Of a stretch of 64,000 nucleotides of DNA, positions 35,996-44,297 are shown piece after piece. The notes beneath the pieces were generated by a model. The model saw only the letters and a list, made by a program, of their open reading frames with translations. It searched no databases and was not told the origin of the DNA. The first letter of the stretch is position 1. Each line of letters starts with the position of its first letter. Source of the stretch: an uncultured Flavobacteriales bacterium (lineage in GTDB: Bacteria; Bacteroidota; Bacteroidia; Flavobacteriales_E; Vicingaceae); contig CAJQOH010000016.1 in assembly GCA_905479915.1 (NCBI GenBank), forward strand, positions 1 through 64,000, written 5' to 3'. The position numbers and the translations under genes were made by a program.

Positions 35996-38797
35996 TCACA
36001 ACTTCTCTTTCAAGTACTGAGCTGTAAAAGACGCTTTAACAGCTATTAAATCCTCCGGAGTACCTGTAAAAACAATATTACCACCCTTTTCTCCACCATC
36101 AGGACCAAGATCAATTACCCAATCCGCACATTTTACAACATCTAAATTATGTTCTACAACAATAATTGAATGTCCTTGAGCAATTAATGCATTAAATGCT
36201 TTTAACAATTTTTTGATGTCATGAAAATGCAACCCTGTAGTAGGTTCATCAAATATGAATAACAAATTTATTGAGTTATCTTTCTTGGTTAAAAAAGAAG
36301 CCAATTTAACTCTTTGCGCTTCTCCTCCAGACAAGGTATTTGATGATTGTCCTAAATGAACATATCCCAACCCAACCTCTTGCAGAGGAAGTAGTTTGTC
36401 TATAATTTTCTTTTCTGTTTTTCCTGTCGATTCTTGAAAAAACAGAACAGCTTCATCAATAGTCATTGCCAATAAATCAGCAATATTCTTATCCCTAACT
36501 TTAATATCTAACACCTCTTCTTTAAAGCGTTTCCCTCCACATTCTTCACAAGTTAAATGGATATCAGCCATAAACTGCATTTCTACAGTAATTTCTCCTT
36601 CGCCTTTACATGTATCACACCTTCCCCCATCAGTATTAAAAGAAAAGTGACCAGGTTTATATGCTCTCGTTTTTGCCAAACCTTGAGAGGCATACAATGT
36701 TCTTATTTCATCGTAAGCTTTAACATACGTTACAGGGTTTGATCGTGAAGATTTACCAATTGGATTTTGATTCACAAACTCTACCCCTTTTATACTCTCA
36801 ATGTCTCCACCAATTTTATCAATAGAACCAGATTGTTCTGAATACCCTTCAAACATTTTTTTTAATGAAGGCAACAAACAGTTTTTAACTAAAGAAGATT
36901 TTCCTGAGCCACTTACTCCTGTAACCACTGTTAAAGCATTTAAAGGAAATTGAACATCTACTCCTTTTAAATTGTTTTCTCTAGCTCCTTCAATCACTAT
37001 CTTATTCTTCCATGGTCTTCTTTTAGCAGGAATTTCTATTTTTTCTATTCCATTAAAATACTTGGATGTTAGACTATCTCCTTTTAATAAAGATTTATAG
37101 TCTCCTTGAAAAACTATTTCACCTCCTAAATTACCAGCCTCAGGACCTAAATCAATAATTTCATCAGCAGCTTTTATAATGTCTTCATCATGCTCAACAA
37201 CAATTACAGAGTTCCCCAATTGTTGCAACTCTCGCAATACTTTTATCAAACGCTCTGTATCTTTAGAATGCAAACCAATACTTGGCTCATCTAAAATATA
37301 CATTGACCCTACCAAGCTACTACCTAAAGAAGTTGCTAAATTTATTCGTTGTGATTCTCCTCCTGATAGTGTTGATGACAATCTATTTAACGTTAAATAT
37401 CCTAAACCAACATTATTCAAATAATGTAAGCGGTTTTTAATTTCAATCAACAAACGATTTGAAATCTTAATTTGACTGTCACTTAATTCTATGCTATCAA
37501 AAAATGTAGACAACTCACTAACTGGCGATAGAACAATATCTGTAATTGATTTTCCAGCAACCTTTACATAATTGGCATCCTTACGCAAACGTGTTCCTTT
37601 ACAATCTCCACACAGTGTTTTACCTCTATACCTAGAGAGCATAACTCGGTATTGTATTTTATAGCTTTTTTCTTCTACTTTTTTAAAGAACTTATTCAAT
37701 CCTTTAAAGTGCTTATTACCCGTCCAAACCAACTCTTGTTGTGCTGCGGTTAACTCATAAAATGGTTTGTGAATTGGAAAATCAAATTCCATAGCACTCA
37801 TTACCAATTCATTCTTCCACCTTTGCATTTTCTCTCCCTTCCAACAAACTATGGCATTGTCATAAATGGATAAGTTCTTATTTGGGATAACCAGGTTTTC
37901 ATCAATACCAATAACACTACCATAGCCTTCACATGTTTTACATGCTCCTACAGGATTATTAAAACTAAAGAAATGTGCATTGGGCTCATGAAACTCTATT
38001 CCATCTAATTCAAATCGATTGTTAAATGACTTCTCTTCAACCCCTTCTTCTTTAAGCACAACAATCTTACATTCTCCTTTACCTTCAAAAAAAGCTGTTT
38101 CTACACTATCATAAATTCTACTAATGTTATCCTCATCATCACTAACAACAAACCGATCTATTAATAGCGCAAGTGTTTTCTCCTTGTAAGCAGATGCATC
38201 TATTTTCTCTAATCGCGTAACTTTATTGTCTAACCAAACTCTAGAAAAACCTTGTTTAATCAGTAATTCTATTTGCTCTTTAACTGTTTTAGTTATGATA
38301 TCAATTTCTGCAAGCAGCACTACTTTTGTTCCATTCTCATAAGAATTGATAAACTCTACAATACTATCTGGTCGATCTCTTTTTACTTCTTTACCTGAAA
38401 CTGGAGAATAAGTAATCCCTACTCTAGCAAATAATAATTTTAAATAATCATAAATCTCAGTAGAGGTTCCAACCGTAGATCGTTTGTTAACGGTATTTAC
38501 TTTCTGTTCAATTGCAATTGCTGGAGCTATACCATAAATATGATCTACATCGGGTTTTTCTATCTTACCTAAAAACTGACGTGCATAAGAAGACAAACTC
38601 TCTACATACCTTCTTTGTCCTTCTGCAAAAAGGGTATCAAAAGCCAATGAAGACTTTCCTGAACCTGACAATCCAGTAACAACAACAAACTTGTTACGTG
38701 GTATTGCAACACTAACATTTTTTAAATTATGCACCTTTGCTCCCTTAATGACAATATGGGATTTAGCATTTATTGATTTCTCAACTACTTTCGGCAT
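35996..38797 (-). CDS. uvrA: Excinuclease ABC subunit A
   Basis: 933 aa. Two ABC modules: Walker A TGLSGSGKSSLAFDTLFAEG with the UvrA hallmark RRYVESLSSYARQFLG, and TGVSGSGKSSLVKNCLLP; ABC signatures TLSGGESQRINLA and TLSGGEAQRVKLA. Zinc modules CKTCEGYGSV and CDTCKGEGEI/CEECGGKRF. Damage recognition in nucleotide excision repair, acting with UvrB. Full length for the main UvrA class. Confidence 0.97.
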   Translation of the reverse strand: MPKVVEKSINAKSHIVIKGAKVHNLKNVSVAIPRNKFVVVTGLSGSGKSSLAFDTLFAEGQRRYVESLSSYARQFLGKIEKPDVDHIYGIAPAIAIEQKVNTVNKRSTVGTSTEIYDYLKLLFARVGITYSPVSGKEVKRDRPDSIVEFINSYENGTKVVLLAEIDIITKTVKEQIELLIKQGFSRVWLDNKVTRLEKIDASAYKEKTLALLIDRFVVSDDEDNISRIYDSVETAFFEGKGECKIVVLKEEGVEEKSFNNRFELDGIEFHEPNAHFFSFNNPVGACKTCEGYGSVIGIDENLVIPNKNLSIYDNAIVCWKGEKMQRWKNELVMSAMEFDFPIHKPFYELTAAQQELVWTGNKHFKGLNKFFKKVEEKSYKIQYRVMLSRYRGKTLCGDCKGTRLRKDANYVKVAGKSITDIVLSPVSELSTFFDSIELSDSQIKISNRLLIEIKNRLHYLNNVGLGYLTLNRLSSTLSGGESQRINLATSLGSSLVGSMYILDEPSIGLHSKDTERLIKVLRELQQLGNSVIVVEHDEDIIKAADEIIDLGPEAGNLGGEIVFQGDYKSLLKGDSLTSKYFNGIEKIEIPAKRRPWKNKIVIEGARENNLKGVDVQFPLNALTVVTGVSGSGKSSLVKNCLLPSLKKMFEGYSEQSGSIDKIGGDIESIKGVEFVNQNPIGKSSRSNPVTYVKAYDEIRTLYASQGLAKTRAYKPGHFSFNTDGGRCDTCKGEGEITVEMQFMADIHLTCEECGGKRFKEEVLDIKVRDKNIADLLAMTIDEAVLFFQESTGKTEKKIIDKLLPLQEVGLGYVHLGQSSNTLSGGEAQRVKLASFLTKKDNSINLLFIFDEPTTGLHFHDIKKLLKAFNALIAQGHSIIVVEHNLDVVKCADWVIDLGPDGGEKGGNIVFTGTPEDLIAVKASFTAQYLKEKL

Positions 38798-38832
38798 AAT
38801 AATTGTTAAGTGTTAAAGAGTGTTAACGAAAT

Positions 38833-38840
38833 CAAAAGTA
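38833..38840 (-). promoter_or_regulatory. Putative -7 promoter element for uvrA
   Basis: On the minus strand TACTTTTG matches TAnnTTTG, 36 bp before the ATG. No convincing -33 box and no LexA-like palindrome was seen. Confidence 0.4.
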
Positions 38841-39034
38841 CTTCCTTTTTTAGTAGTTTTGAAGTAACAAAAAAATATTTTTGTCGTAACACAATAAAAC
38901 AAAACAAACCACGTTTGTTGTATATTGTAAAGAATAATTAATAAAAAAACGCCTATAAGTAATATCTACTCTTTTTAAATAATAAGTCATTAAGACTACA
39001 ATTATTGTATAACTATTAAAAGAGGAGGGGTATT

Positions 39035-39622
39035 ATGAAACTTTCAAAACTTTCAGATCAAGAATTGGTTCAAGCCTACATGAGTGGTAATGAACTTGCA
39101 ATTGAACAATTAATAATTCGTTTTAAAAGTAAAGTTTTCACTTATATAGTATGTAAGGTGAAAAATAAAGCTTTAGCGGAAGATATTTTTCAAGACACTT
39201 TTATTAAGGTAATCAACACCATTAAAAAAGGAAAGTATAACGATGAAGGAAAGTTTTTACCTTGGGTAATGCGAATAGCTCACAACCTCATTATAGATCA
39301 TTACAGAAAAACAACAAGAATGCCTTTTGTTAAAGGAAAAGACGATTTTGACATTTTTGATGTGATTAAAAATCCAGACAACAACATCCAAGAGGATTTA
39401 GAAAAAGAACAAGTACTATCTGATGTAAAGGAATTGGTAAAGTTTTTACCAGACGATCAAAAAGAGGTATTGATGATGAGACTATATTACGATATGAGTT
39501 TTAAAGAAATATCTCAAACAACAAATGTTAGTATAAATACAGCCTTAGGAAGAATGCGATATGCATTAATCAACTTAAGAAAGATGGCTGAAGAAAAGAA
39601 TTTGTCATTGACTCTTCATTAG
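39035..39622 (+). CDS. ECF-type sigma-70 family RNA polymerase sigma factor
   Basis: 195 aa with sigma region 2 (LAEDIFQDTFIKVINTI, WVMRIAHNLIIDHYRK) and region 4 (LPDDQKEVLMMRLYYDMSFKEISQTTNVSINTALGRMRYAL). Strong purine-rich ribosome site AGAGGAGGGG lies 6 bp before the ATG, unusual for Bacteroidota, where ribosome sites are mostly weak. No anti-sigma gene follows; a terminator comes about 95 bp after the stop, so it is an orphan. Confidence 0.93.
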   Translation: MKLSKLSDQELVQAYMSGNELAIEQLIIRFKSKVFTYIVCKVKNKALAEDIFQDTFIKVINTIKKGKYNDEGKFLPWVMRIAHNLIIDHYRKTTRMPFVKGKDDFDIFDVIKNPDNNIQEDLEKEQVLSDVKELVKFLPDDQKEVLMMRLYYDMSFKEISQTTNVSINTALGRMRYALINLRKMAEEKNLSLTLH

Positions 39623-39715
39623 TATATAGATCCCGTTTTTCAACGGGATTAATTCAACTAATGTTGTGAAACAACAAAGTTTCATTAAGTTAATATATGT
39701 TTAGTTAGGTAAAAG

Positions 39716-39742
39716 GCTCTGAGTATTTCTCAGAGCTTTTTT
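39716..39742 (+). terminator. Rho-independent terminator after the sigma factor
   Basis: GCTCTGAG (39716-39723) pairs with CTCAGAGC (39729-39736) around TATTT, followed by six T. Confidence 0.88.
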
Positions 39743-39827
39743 ATTTTATTTTGTTTGGTGTATAATAAAACAGAATAACCTTCGTTTTAAGTTACAATTA
39801 GACACTAAAACAAAGAAAGAATAGCCT

Positions 39828-40025
39828 ATGCAAAAATTTACTCACTCTGATTTACTGGAAATTACTGAACAAGAAAACGAAATTAAAGCGTTTCTAAATC
39901 TTAAAAAGATGACTAGAAGTACTTCTCCAAAAAAAGAAACCATCGATAATTTACTTAACTACTCAAAAGCATTGAGTGTTAGAAAGTCTGAAAACTTAGA
40001 TTTTATCGAATTGGTACTGAACTAA
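39828..40025 (+). CDS. Small unknown soluble protein
   Basis: 65 aa with ATG start, basic-helical composition (QENEIKAFLNLKKMTRSTSPKKETIDNLLNYSKALSVRKS). No domain recognised. Stands between two terminators (39716 and 40031), so it is a monocistronic unit; this isolation and the clean frame make it likely real. A length and style typical of short Bacteroidota hypothetical proteins. Confidence 0.5.
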   Translation: MQKFTHSDLLEITEQENEIKAFLNLKKMTRSTSPKKETIDNLLNYSKALSVRKSENLDFIELVLN

Positions 40026-40030
40026 AAATA

Positions 40031-40079
40031 AAGTCCTCGTTGTCATCCTGAGCGGAGTCGAAGGAGCGAGGACTTTTTT
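40031..40079. terminator. Terminator hairpin whose loop is a REP-like sequence (family 3)
   Basis: AAGTCCTCG (40031-40039) pairs with CGAGGACTT (40067-40075) and is followed by T-rich sequence. The 27-nt loop contains TGTCATCCTGAGCGGAGTC and GAAGGAG, a motif I know as a widespread bacterial REP-like sequence. It separates the convergent 65-aa gene and the ridA gene and can end both. Confidence 0.7.
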
Positions 40080-40455
40080 ATTTTACAGCTATTGCTGAAA
40101 TTTCTACATTCACTTTTTTAGGCAAACAAGCAACTTCTACTGTTTCTCGTGCTGGAAAATCTGAAGTAAAATAAGATCCATACACTTCATTAATTTGAGC
40201 AAAATTGTTCATGTCTGAAATAAAGATAGAGCACTTAATTATATTAGAGAAATCCATTCCTGCTTCTGTTAATATAGCCCCTAAATTTTCCATTACCAAT
40301 TTCGTTTCAGTTTGGATATTCTCCATTTCCAACTCATTGGTTACTGGATTAATAGCAATTTGCCCTGAAGTATACAACATATCCCCCACCATTACAGCTT
40401 GATTATAAGGACCTATTGGTTCTGGTGCATTTTTTGTGTTTATTATTTTTTTCAT
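40078..40455 (-). CDS. RidA family enamine/imine deaminase
   Basis: 125 aa. Hallmarks: NAPEPIGPYNQAV, LYTSGQIAINP, the catalytic Arg in PARETVEV and the C-terminal VNVEISAIAV. Hydrolyses reactive enamines and imines made by PLP enzymes, in the cytoplasm as a trimer. Two bp behind the channel gene on the same strand, so co-transcribed, although no functional link is obvious. Confidence 0.93.
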   Translation of the reverse strand: MKKIINTKNAPEPIGPYNQAVMVGDMLYTSGQIAINPVTNELEMENIQTETKLVMENLGAILTEAGMDFSNIIKCSIFISDMNNFAQINEVYGSYFTSDFPARETVEVACLPKKVNVEISAIAVK

Positions 40456-40457
40456 AA

Positions 40458-42125
40458 TTATCTTAGTATTTTTCTAACAAAAGCAACAGTAAAATAGCTC
40501 ATCAAGAACAATCCTGACCAACCTTCTACTATAGATATTCCTCTATTAATTCCTGTAGGATAATAATCTCCATAACCTATGGTTAAAAAAGTAATGGCGC
40601 TATGGTAAAAGCACGTTTGTAAATAACTCATTCCATCGGTTGCTCCAACAGAATTAACTATAGTTCCAGCATCAAAGAATGGGAATGTTAAATACAATAG
40701 GCTAAACATGATGTAGATCACAAACATGCTAAATAAAACCCTTAAAGGACTCGTAGCAAACAACCCCATCTTATCAAAGATTAACCACCTAAATACATAA
40801 TTAGGCAATGAGAATAATTTAAGCCCTCCATCCCTAATGGTTTCCTGATAATCTGCACTTAATTCAAATCTTTTAAAGTGAATGTATGATTTATCCTCAT
40901 CATTGTACTGTCCACTTATTTCAAAATTTTCTTTTAAAATATTGAACTGTTCAGATTTCTGGCGTAGCGTGGTTTTCTTTTGATTACTAATCAACTCCAA
41001 CACATTATTATCTTTCCAATCGATAATGATCCTACCTAAATTTCGCATTTCATTTAGGTAAAGTGTTTTAATATTGACTTGATGATTGATTGGCTTAACA
41101 TCAACAATATCTCGCAATACTGTTTGTGAAAGGTCAATTATTTCGACTCTTTTAACACACAAATCTAAAAAGACATCCAATCGCGAACCTTTAAATGAAA
41201 TGTATTTTGAACTACTTTCTGAAAATGACAAATTTCCTGTTCCAAAATTTACATTCTCAAACAACACGTCAGCCTGTCCAAAATTAACCAGCTTAAACGT
41301 AATGTCATTGTTTCCAAATCTAGCTGAACGAAAATTAAATTTTCCTTTAACAATTTCAGATTCATCAAAGTTTACATAACAGTTTCCAAAAGCAGCTCTT
41401 CTAAAATCAACTCTTCCAGAACCAAACTCAACCTTTCTAAAATCAACTAACTTATCTCCAAAACGCGCCTTATTAAAATTAACACAGCCGTTTTCAAATT
41501 TAGCAAAGTGAAACTTTACTCTACTATTATAGAAGTCTACATTATTAAATAAGGCATCTCCATTTTTAAAATTAGCATTAACAAAAGATACTACCCCACC
41601 ATAAAATTTTACTCCAGTAAAAGCTGTAGTTTCATTATTGAACTCTACATACTGAAAACTAATTTCTCCGCTACCAAATTCAACATGCTTAAACTCTACA
41701 GGAGTATCATTATTAAAACGTGATTGGTAAAACGAAATGTTTCCATGGGAAAAAATGGTATCGTTAAATCTTGCTACACCTTTAAAGTTAATGTAAGAAA
41801 AATCGGTTCTTAAACTACAATCAAAAAAAGCATCTTCAGCAACAAAGTCATTAACATCAATATGCTCTAAATCATCATGATCTATACTATTCTTAAATTT
41901 TGAAATAGAAAAGTCTTTAACATAGCATCGGTTAAGGTTAATGTTTTCTCCATTTTTAAGTTGAGCATACACTTCTTCTTTAGTGACTAAACCATACTTG
42001 GTTTTAGTGACCAGTTTGTTTTCAACGAAAGTTTTAACCACAACAGTTTGATCAGAACTATTCCCTTCAAATTGAAAGGGTTCTTTTAAAACTTCTATTT
42101 GATATGTGGCTATACTGTTAGGCAT
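40458..42125 (-). CDS. Pentapeptide-repeat protein fused to a two-helix potassium channel
   Basis: 555 aa. Residues about 80-320 are a run of imperfect five-residue repeats with F or V at every fifth position (VEFKHVEFGSGEISFQYVEF is one stretch), predicting a right-handed beta-helix. From about 440 to 555 are two transmembrane helices and a pore with the K+ filter TIGYGD (515-520), followed by YPTG as in Ion_trans_2 channels. A soluble N-terminal sensor arm attached to a K+ channel is inferred. Followed 2 bp later by ridA. Confidence 0.85.
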   Translation of the reverse strand: MPNSIATYQIEVLKEPFQFEGNSSDQTVVVKTFVENKLVTKTKYGLVTKEEVYAQLKNGENINLNRCYVKDFSISKFKNSIDHDDLEHIDVNDFVAEDAFFDCSLRTDFSYINFKGVARFNDTIFSHGNISFYQSRFNNDTPVEFKHVEFGSGEISFQYVEFNNETTAFTGVKFYGGVVSFVNANFKNGDALFNNVDFYNSRVKFHFAKFENGCVNFNKARFGDKLVDFRKVEFGSGRVDFRRAAFGNCYVNFDESEIVKGKFNFRSARFGNNDITFKLVNFGQADVLFENVNFGTGNLSFSESSSKYISFKGSRLDVFLDLCVKRVEIIDLSQTVLRDIVDVKPINHQVNIKTLYLNEMRNLGRIIIDWKDNNVLELISNQKKTTLRQKSEQFNILKENFEISGQYNDEDKSYIHFKRFELSADYQETIRDGGLKLFSLPNYVFRWLIFDKMGLFATSPLRVLFSMFVIYIMFSLLYLTFPFFDAGTIVNSVGATDGMSYLQTCFYHSAITFLTIGYGDYYPTGINRGISIVEGWSGLFLMSYFTVAFVRKILR

Positions 42126-42184
42126 GAAAACATAAATATAGCATTTTGACTACTAAATTAAAAATGGAGACTATTCTGAAAAAT

Positions 42185-43573
42185 CTACTGGACCCCTTCT
42201 ACAGAAATTTCTGCCATATGGGTTTCAACAAAATTTTCTAATGTTTTAAAAAAGTTTATAATGTCTTCAGGGTTATTCTGAGCATTGATGGTTACAAAGC
42301 GAACAAATTCGTTCTCCCTAAATGTACCATATCCTACCAATAACTTAGACTCTTTATACAATTCAGTACACAATTGTTGTGCAGGAATTCCTTTATAATT
42401 AAAACATACAGAAATAGAATCTTCTATTCCGTAAGAGGTATAATCAGGGTTATTAGCGATATAATCCCTAGCGATATCTGCAAATTCGAATTGCTTGTCT
42501 ACAATCTTTTCTAATCCTTTTGTTCCAACACTTTTCCAAAGTGTCCAAAATTTAAGCGCATCATTTCTTCTTCCGCACTGTAATGATGTTTTACCTAGAT
42601 TAAACTCATCATGATCTGTTTGATAAAGATAACTAGCTTCTTCTGTAAAAGAATCGTAAAGCATTTCATTATTCTTAACCACAATCAAAGAACAAGTTAA
42701 AGGTGTTCCAATCATTTTATGAGCATTAAAACTGAAAGAATCCACTTGTTCTAACCCCTTCAACAAATGCTTGTATTTAGTACTAAAAATAACAGAACCA
42801 CAATAGGCTCCATCAATATGTAACCAAACATTATATTCTTTACAGATTGCAGCAATATCCTCAATTGGATCAAAAGCTCCTAATACTGTTGTTCCTGCAG
42901 TTAAATTAACTAAAGCTGGTTTTTTTCCAGAAGCAATATCTTCTTCAATTTTCAACCTGAGTTCATTTGCATCAATACGTCCGAATTGATCTGTTGAAAT
43001 TTTTCTTACATTATCACGCCCTATTCCAGAAAAAGAAGCATTTTTTGGTGTGCTATAGTGTGATTCAATAGAAGTGTAAACTGTTAAATTCTGATTGGAC
43101 ATTCCCTTGTACTGAATGTCCTGACTTGCAGAATCTCTAGCCATTAGCATGGCCATAAAGTTAGTTAAGGAACCTCCTGTAGCAAATGTTCCTCCTCCAT
43201 TTTTGCTCCAACCAACTATTTTACATACTTCATTGATAACAATTTTTTCTACACCAATTTGAGGTCCGGCAGCTTTATAAGTATACATGCTGTTATTTAG
43301 CATAACAGCTAATAGCTCTCCTAAAACGGCTTTATCATTTCTCCCTCCAAAAAGTTGATTAAAAAAAGCATTGGTTGCTGTTTTGGGTGTTTTAAGAACC
43401 AAATCTTCTAACACTTCCTTAAATTGGTCTTCGTCTATTGGATGGTCAGAAAGACTCAAGTCCAATTTATCGAACAAATCTCCAGACGATACAAACTCGG
43501 ATACTGGATTTTGTTCTTCATCTCTTAATATTTTTTTAGCTAAATCATTAAAAATCTTTAAGCTATTATCCAT
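42185..43573 (-). CDS. PLP-dependent decarboxylase, cysteine-sulfinate/glutamate decarboxylase-like
   Basis: 462 aa, group II decarboxylase. PLP lysine Lys286 in SFNAHKMIG, TAGTTVLGAFDP, HIDGAYCGS (PLP Asp), ASYLYQTD, LQCGRRNDALKFWTLWK and an N-terminal FFNQLFGG. These blocks follow animal CSAD/GADL1 (FFNQLFSG, SGTTVLGAFDP, VQCGRRVD) better than other families I know. With the divergent cysteine dioxygenase it would make hypotaurine from cysteine sulfinate. Glutamate or aspartate as substrate cannot be excluded from sequence. Confidence 0.85.
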   Translation of the reverse strand: MDNSLKIFNDLAKKILRDEEQNPVSEFVSSGDLFDKLDLSLSDHPIDEDQFKEVLEDLVLKTPKTATNAFFNQLFGGRNDKAVLGELLAVMLNNSMYTYKAAGPQIGVEKIVINEVCKIVGWSKNGGGTFATGGSLTNFMAMLMARDSASQDIQYKGMSNQNLTVYTSIESHYSTPKNASFSGIGRDNVRKISTDQFGRIDANELRLKIEEDIASGKKPALVNLTAGTTVLGAFDPIEDIAAICKEYNVWLHIDGAYCGSVIFSTKYKHLLKGLEQVDSFSFNAHKMIGTPLTCSLIVVKNNEMLYDSFTEEASYLYQTDHDEFNLGKTSLQCGRRNDALKFWTLWKSVGTKGLEKIVDKQFEFADIARDYIANNPDYTSYGIEDSISVCFNYKGIPAQQLCTELYKESKLLVGYGTFRENEFVRFVTINAQNNPEDIINFFKTLENFVETHMAEISVEGVQ

Positions 43574-43656
43574 AGTTTATCTTGTCTTATTTGTATGGTT
43601 TCACGAATCACCCCCCTCCGAAATTGATCTTAAACCATTTAAAAAACCAATCTTTG

Positions 43657-43664
43657 CAAAGGTA
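43657..43664 (-). promoter_or_regulatory. Putative -7 promoter element for the decarboxylase
   Basis: On the minus strand TACCTTTG followed by C, a strong TAnnTTTG match, in the 126-bp divergent spacer; an upstream TTG lies about 24 bp further. It overlaps CTTTGCAAAG, a 10-bp palindrome that also faces the cysteine dioxygenase gene. Confidence 0.45.
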
Positions 43665-43699
43665 TGTTTTTTTTAACTAGTTAAATAACAAGTAGATTA

Positions 43700-44224
43700 A
43701 TGAATAAAATAATGTCGCTGAATGAACTGATTGAGTCTTTAATAAACTCTAATGCTAAAGACTTTTTAAAAGTTGCAAAAAACATGCGTTTACCTGTTAA
43801 GGATTTTGATAACTATATCTTCTGGAAAGAAAATGGATATTCAAGAAATTGCATTATCAAAACTTATGATTTTGAATTAATATTGATTTGTTGGAAAAAT
43901 GGTGACATCACCCCAATTCATGGCCATGACGCTAAAGATTGTTGGGTTTATCAAGTGGATGGTGAAATGACTGAAATTCGTTATAAAAAGAATACTGAAG
44001 GTGAATTAATTGAATGCAACCGTATAGATTTAACTCCTGGTAAATTATGTTATATGAATGACAGTATGGGTTACCATCTGTTAAAAAATGAATCGAACAA
44101 TACTGCCTTAACATTACATTTGTACATGAAGCCTGTAAATAAATGTGATGCATACAATCCCGAAAAAGACGCTTTTGAAGAGCGACAACTTAGCTTTGAC
44201 ACAATAGGTGGTAAACCTGTTTAA
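43700..44224 (+). CDS. Cysteine dioxygenase
   Basis: 174 aa cupin. All residues known to matter in mammalian cysteine dioxygenase are present with correct spacing: Tyr47 and Arg49 (YSRN, substrate contacts), iron ligands His74 and His76 (PIHGHD) and His126 (GYHLL), Cys81 (the crosslink cysteine, seven residues after His74), and His140/Tyr142 (LHLYMKP). Many bacterial homologues lack the crosslink cysteine. Converts L-cysteine and O2 to cysteine sulfinate. Divergent from the decarboxylase; a terminator follows. Confidence 0.93.
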   Translation: MNKIMSLNELIESLINSNAKDFLKVAKNMRLPVKDFDNYIFWKENGYSRNCIIKTYDFELILICWKNGDITPIHGHDAKDCWVYQVDGEMTEIRYKKNTEGELIECNRIDLTPGKLCYMNDSMGYHLLKNESNNTALTLHLYMKPVNKCDAYNPEKDAFEERQLSFDTIGGKPV

Positions 44225-44242
44225 CCAATTCTTTTAACTCCA

Positions 44243-44279
44243 TAAAAAAAAGGTGCTACAAGTAGCACCTTTTTTTTTA
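44243..44279. terminator. Bidirectional terminator
   Basis: AGGTGCTA (44251-44258) pairs with TAGCACCT (44263-44270) around CAAG, with an A-run and a T-run on the outer sides. Serves the cysteine dioxygenase and the convergent T9SS operon. Confidence 0.88.
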
Positions 44280-44297
44280 TTCTATTTTAGTCTAGGC

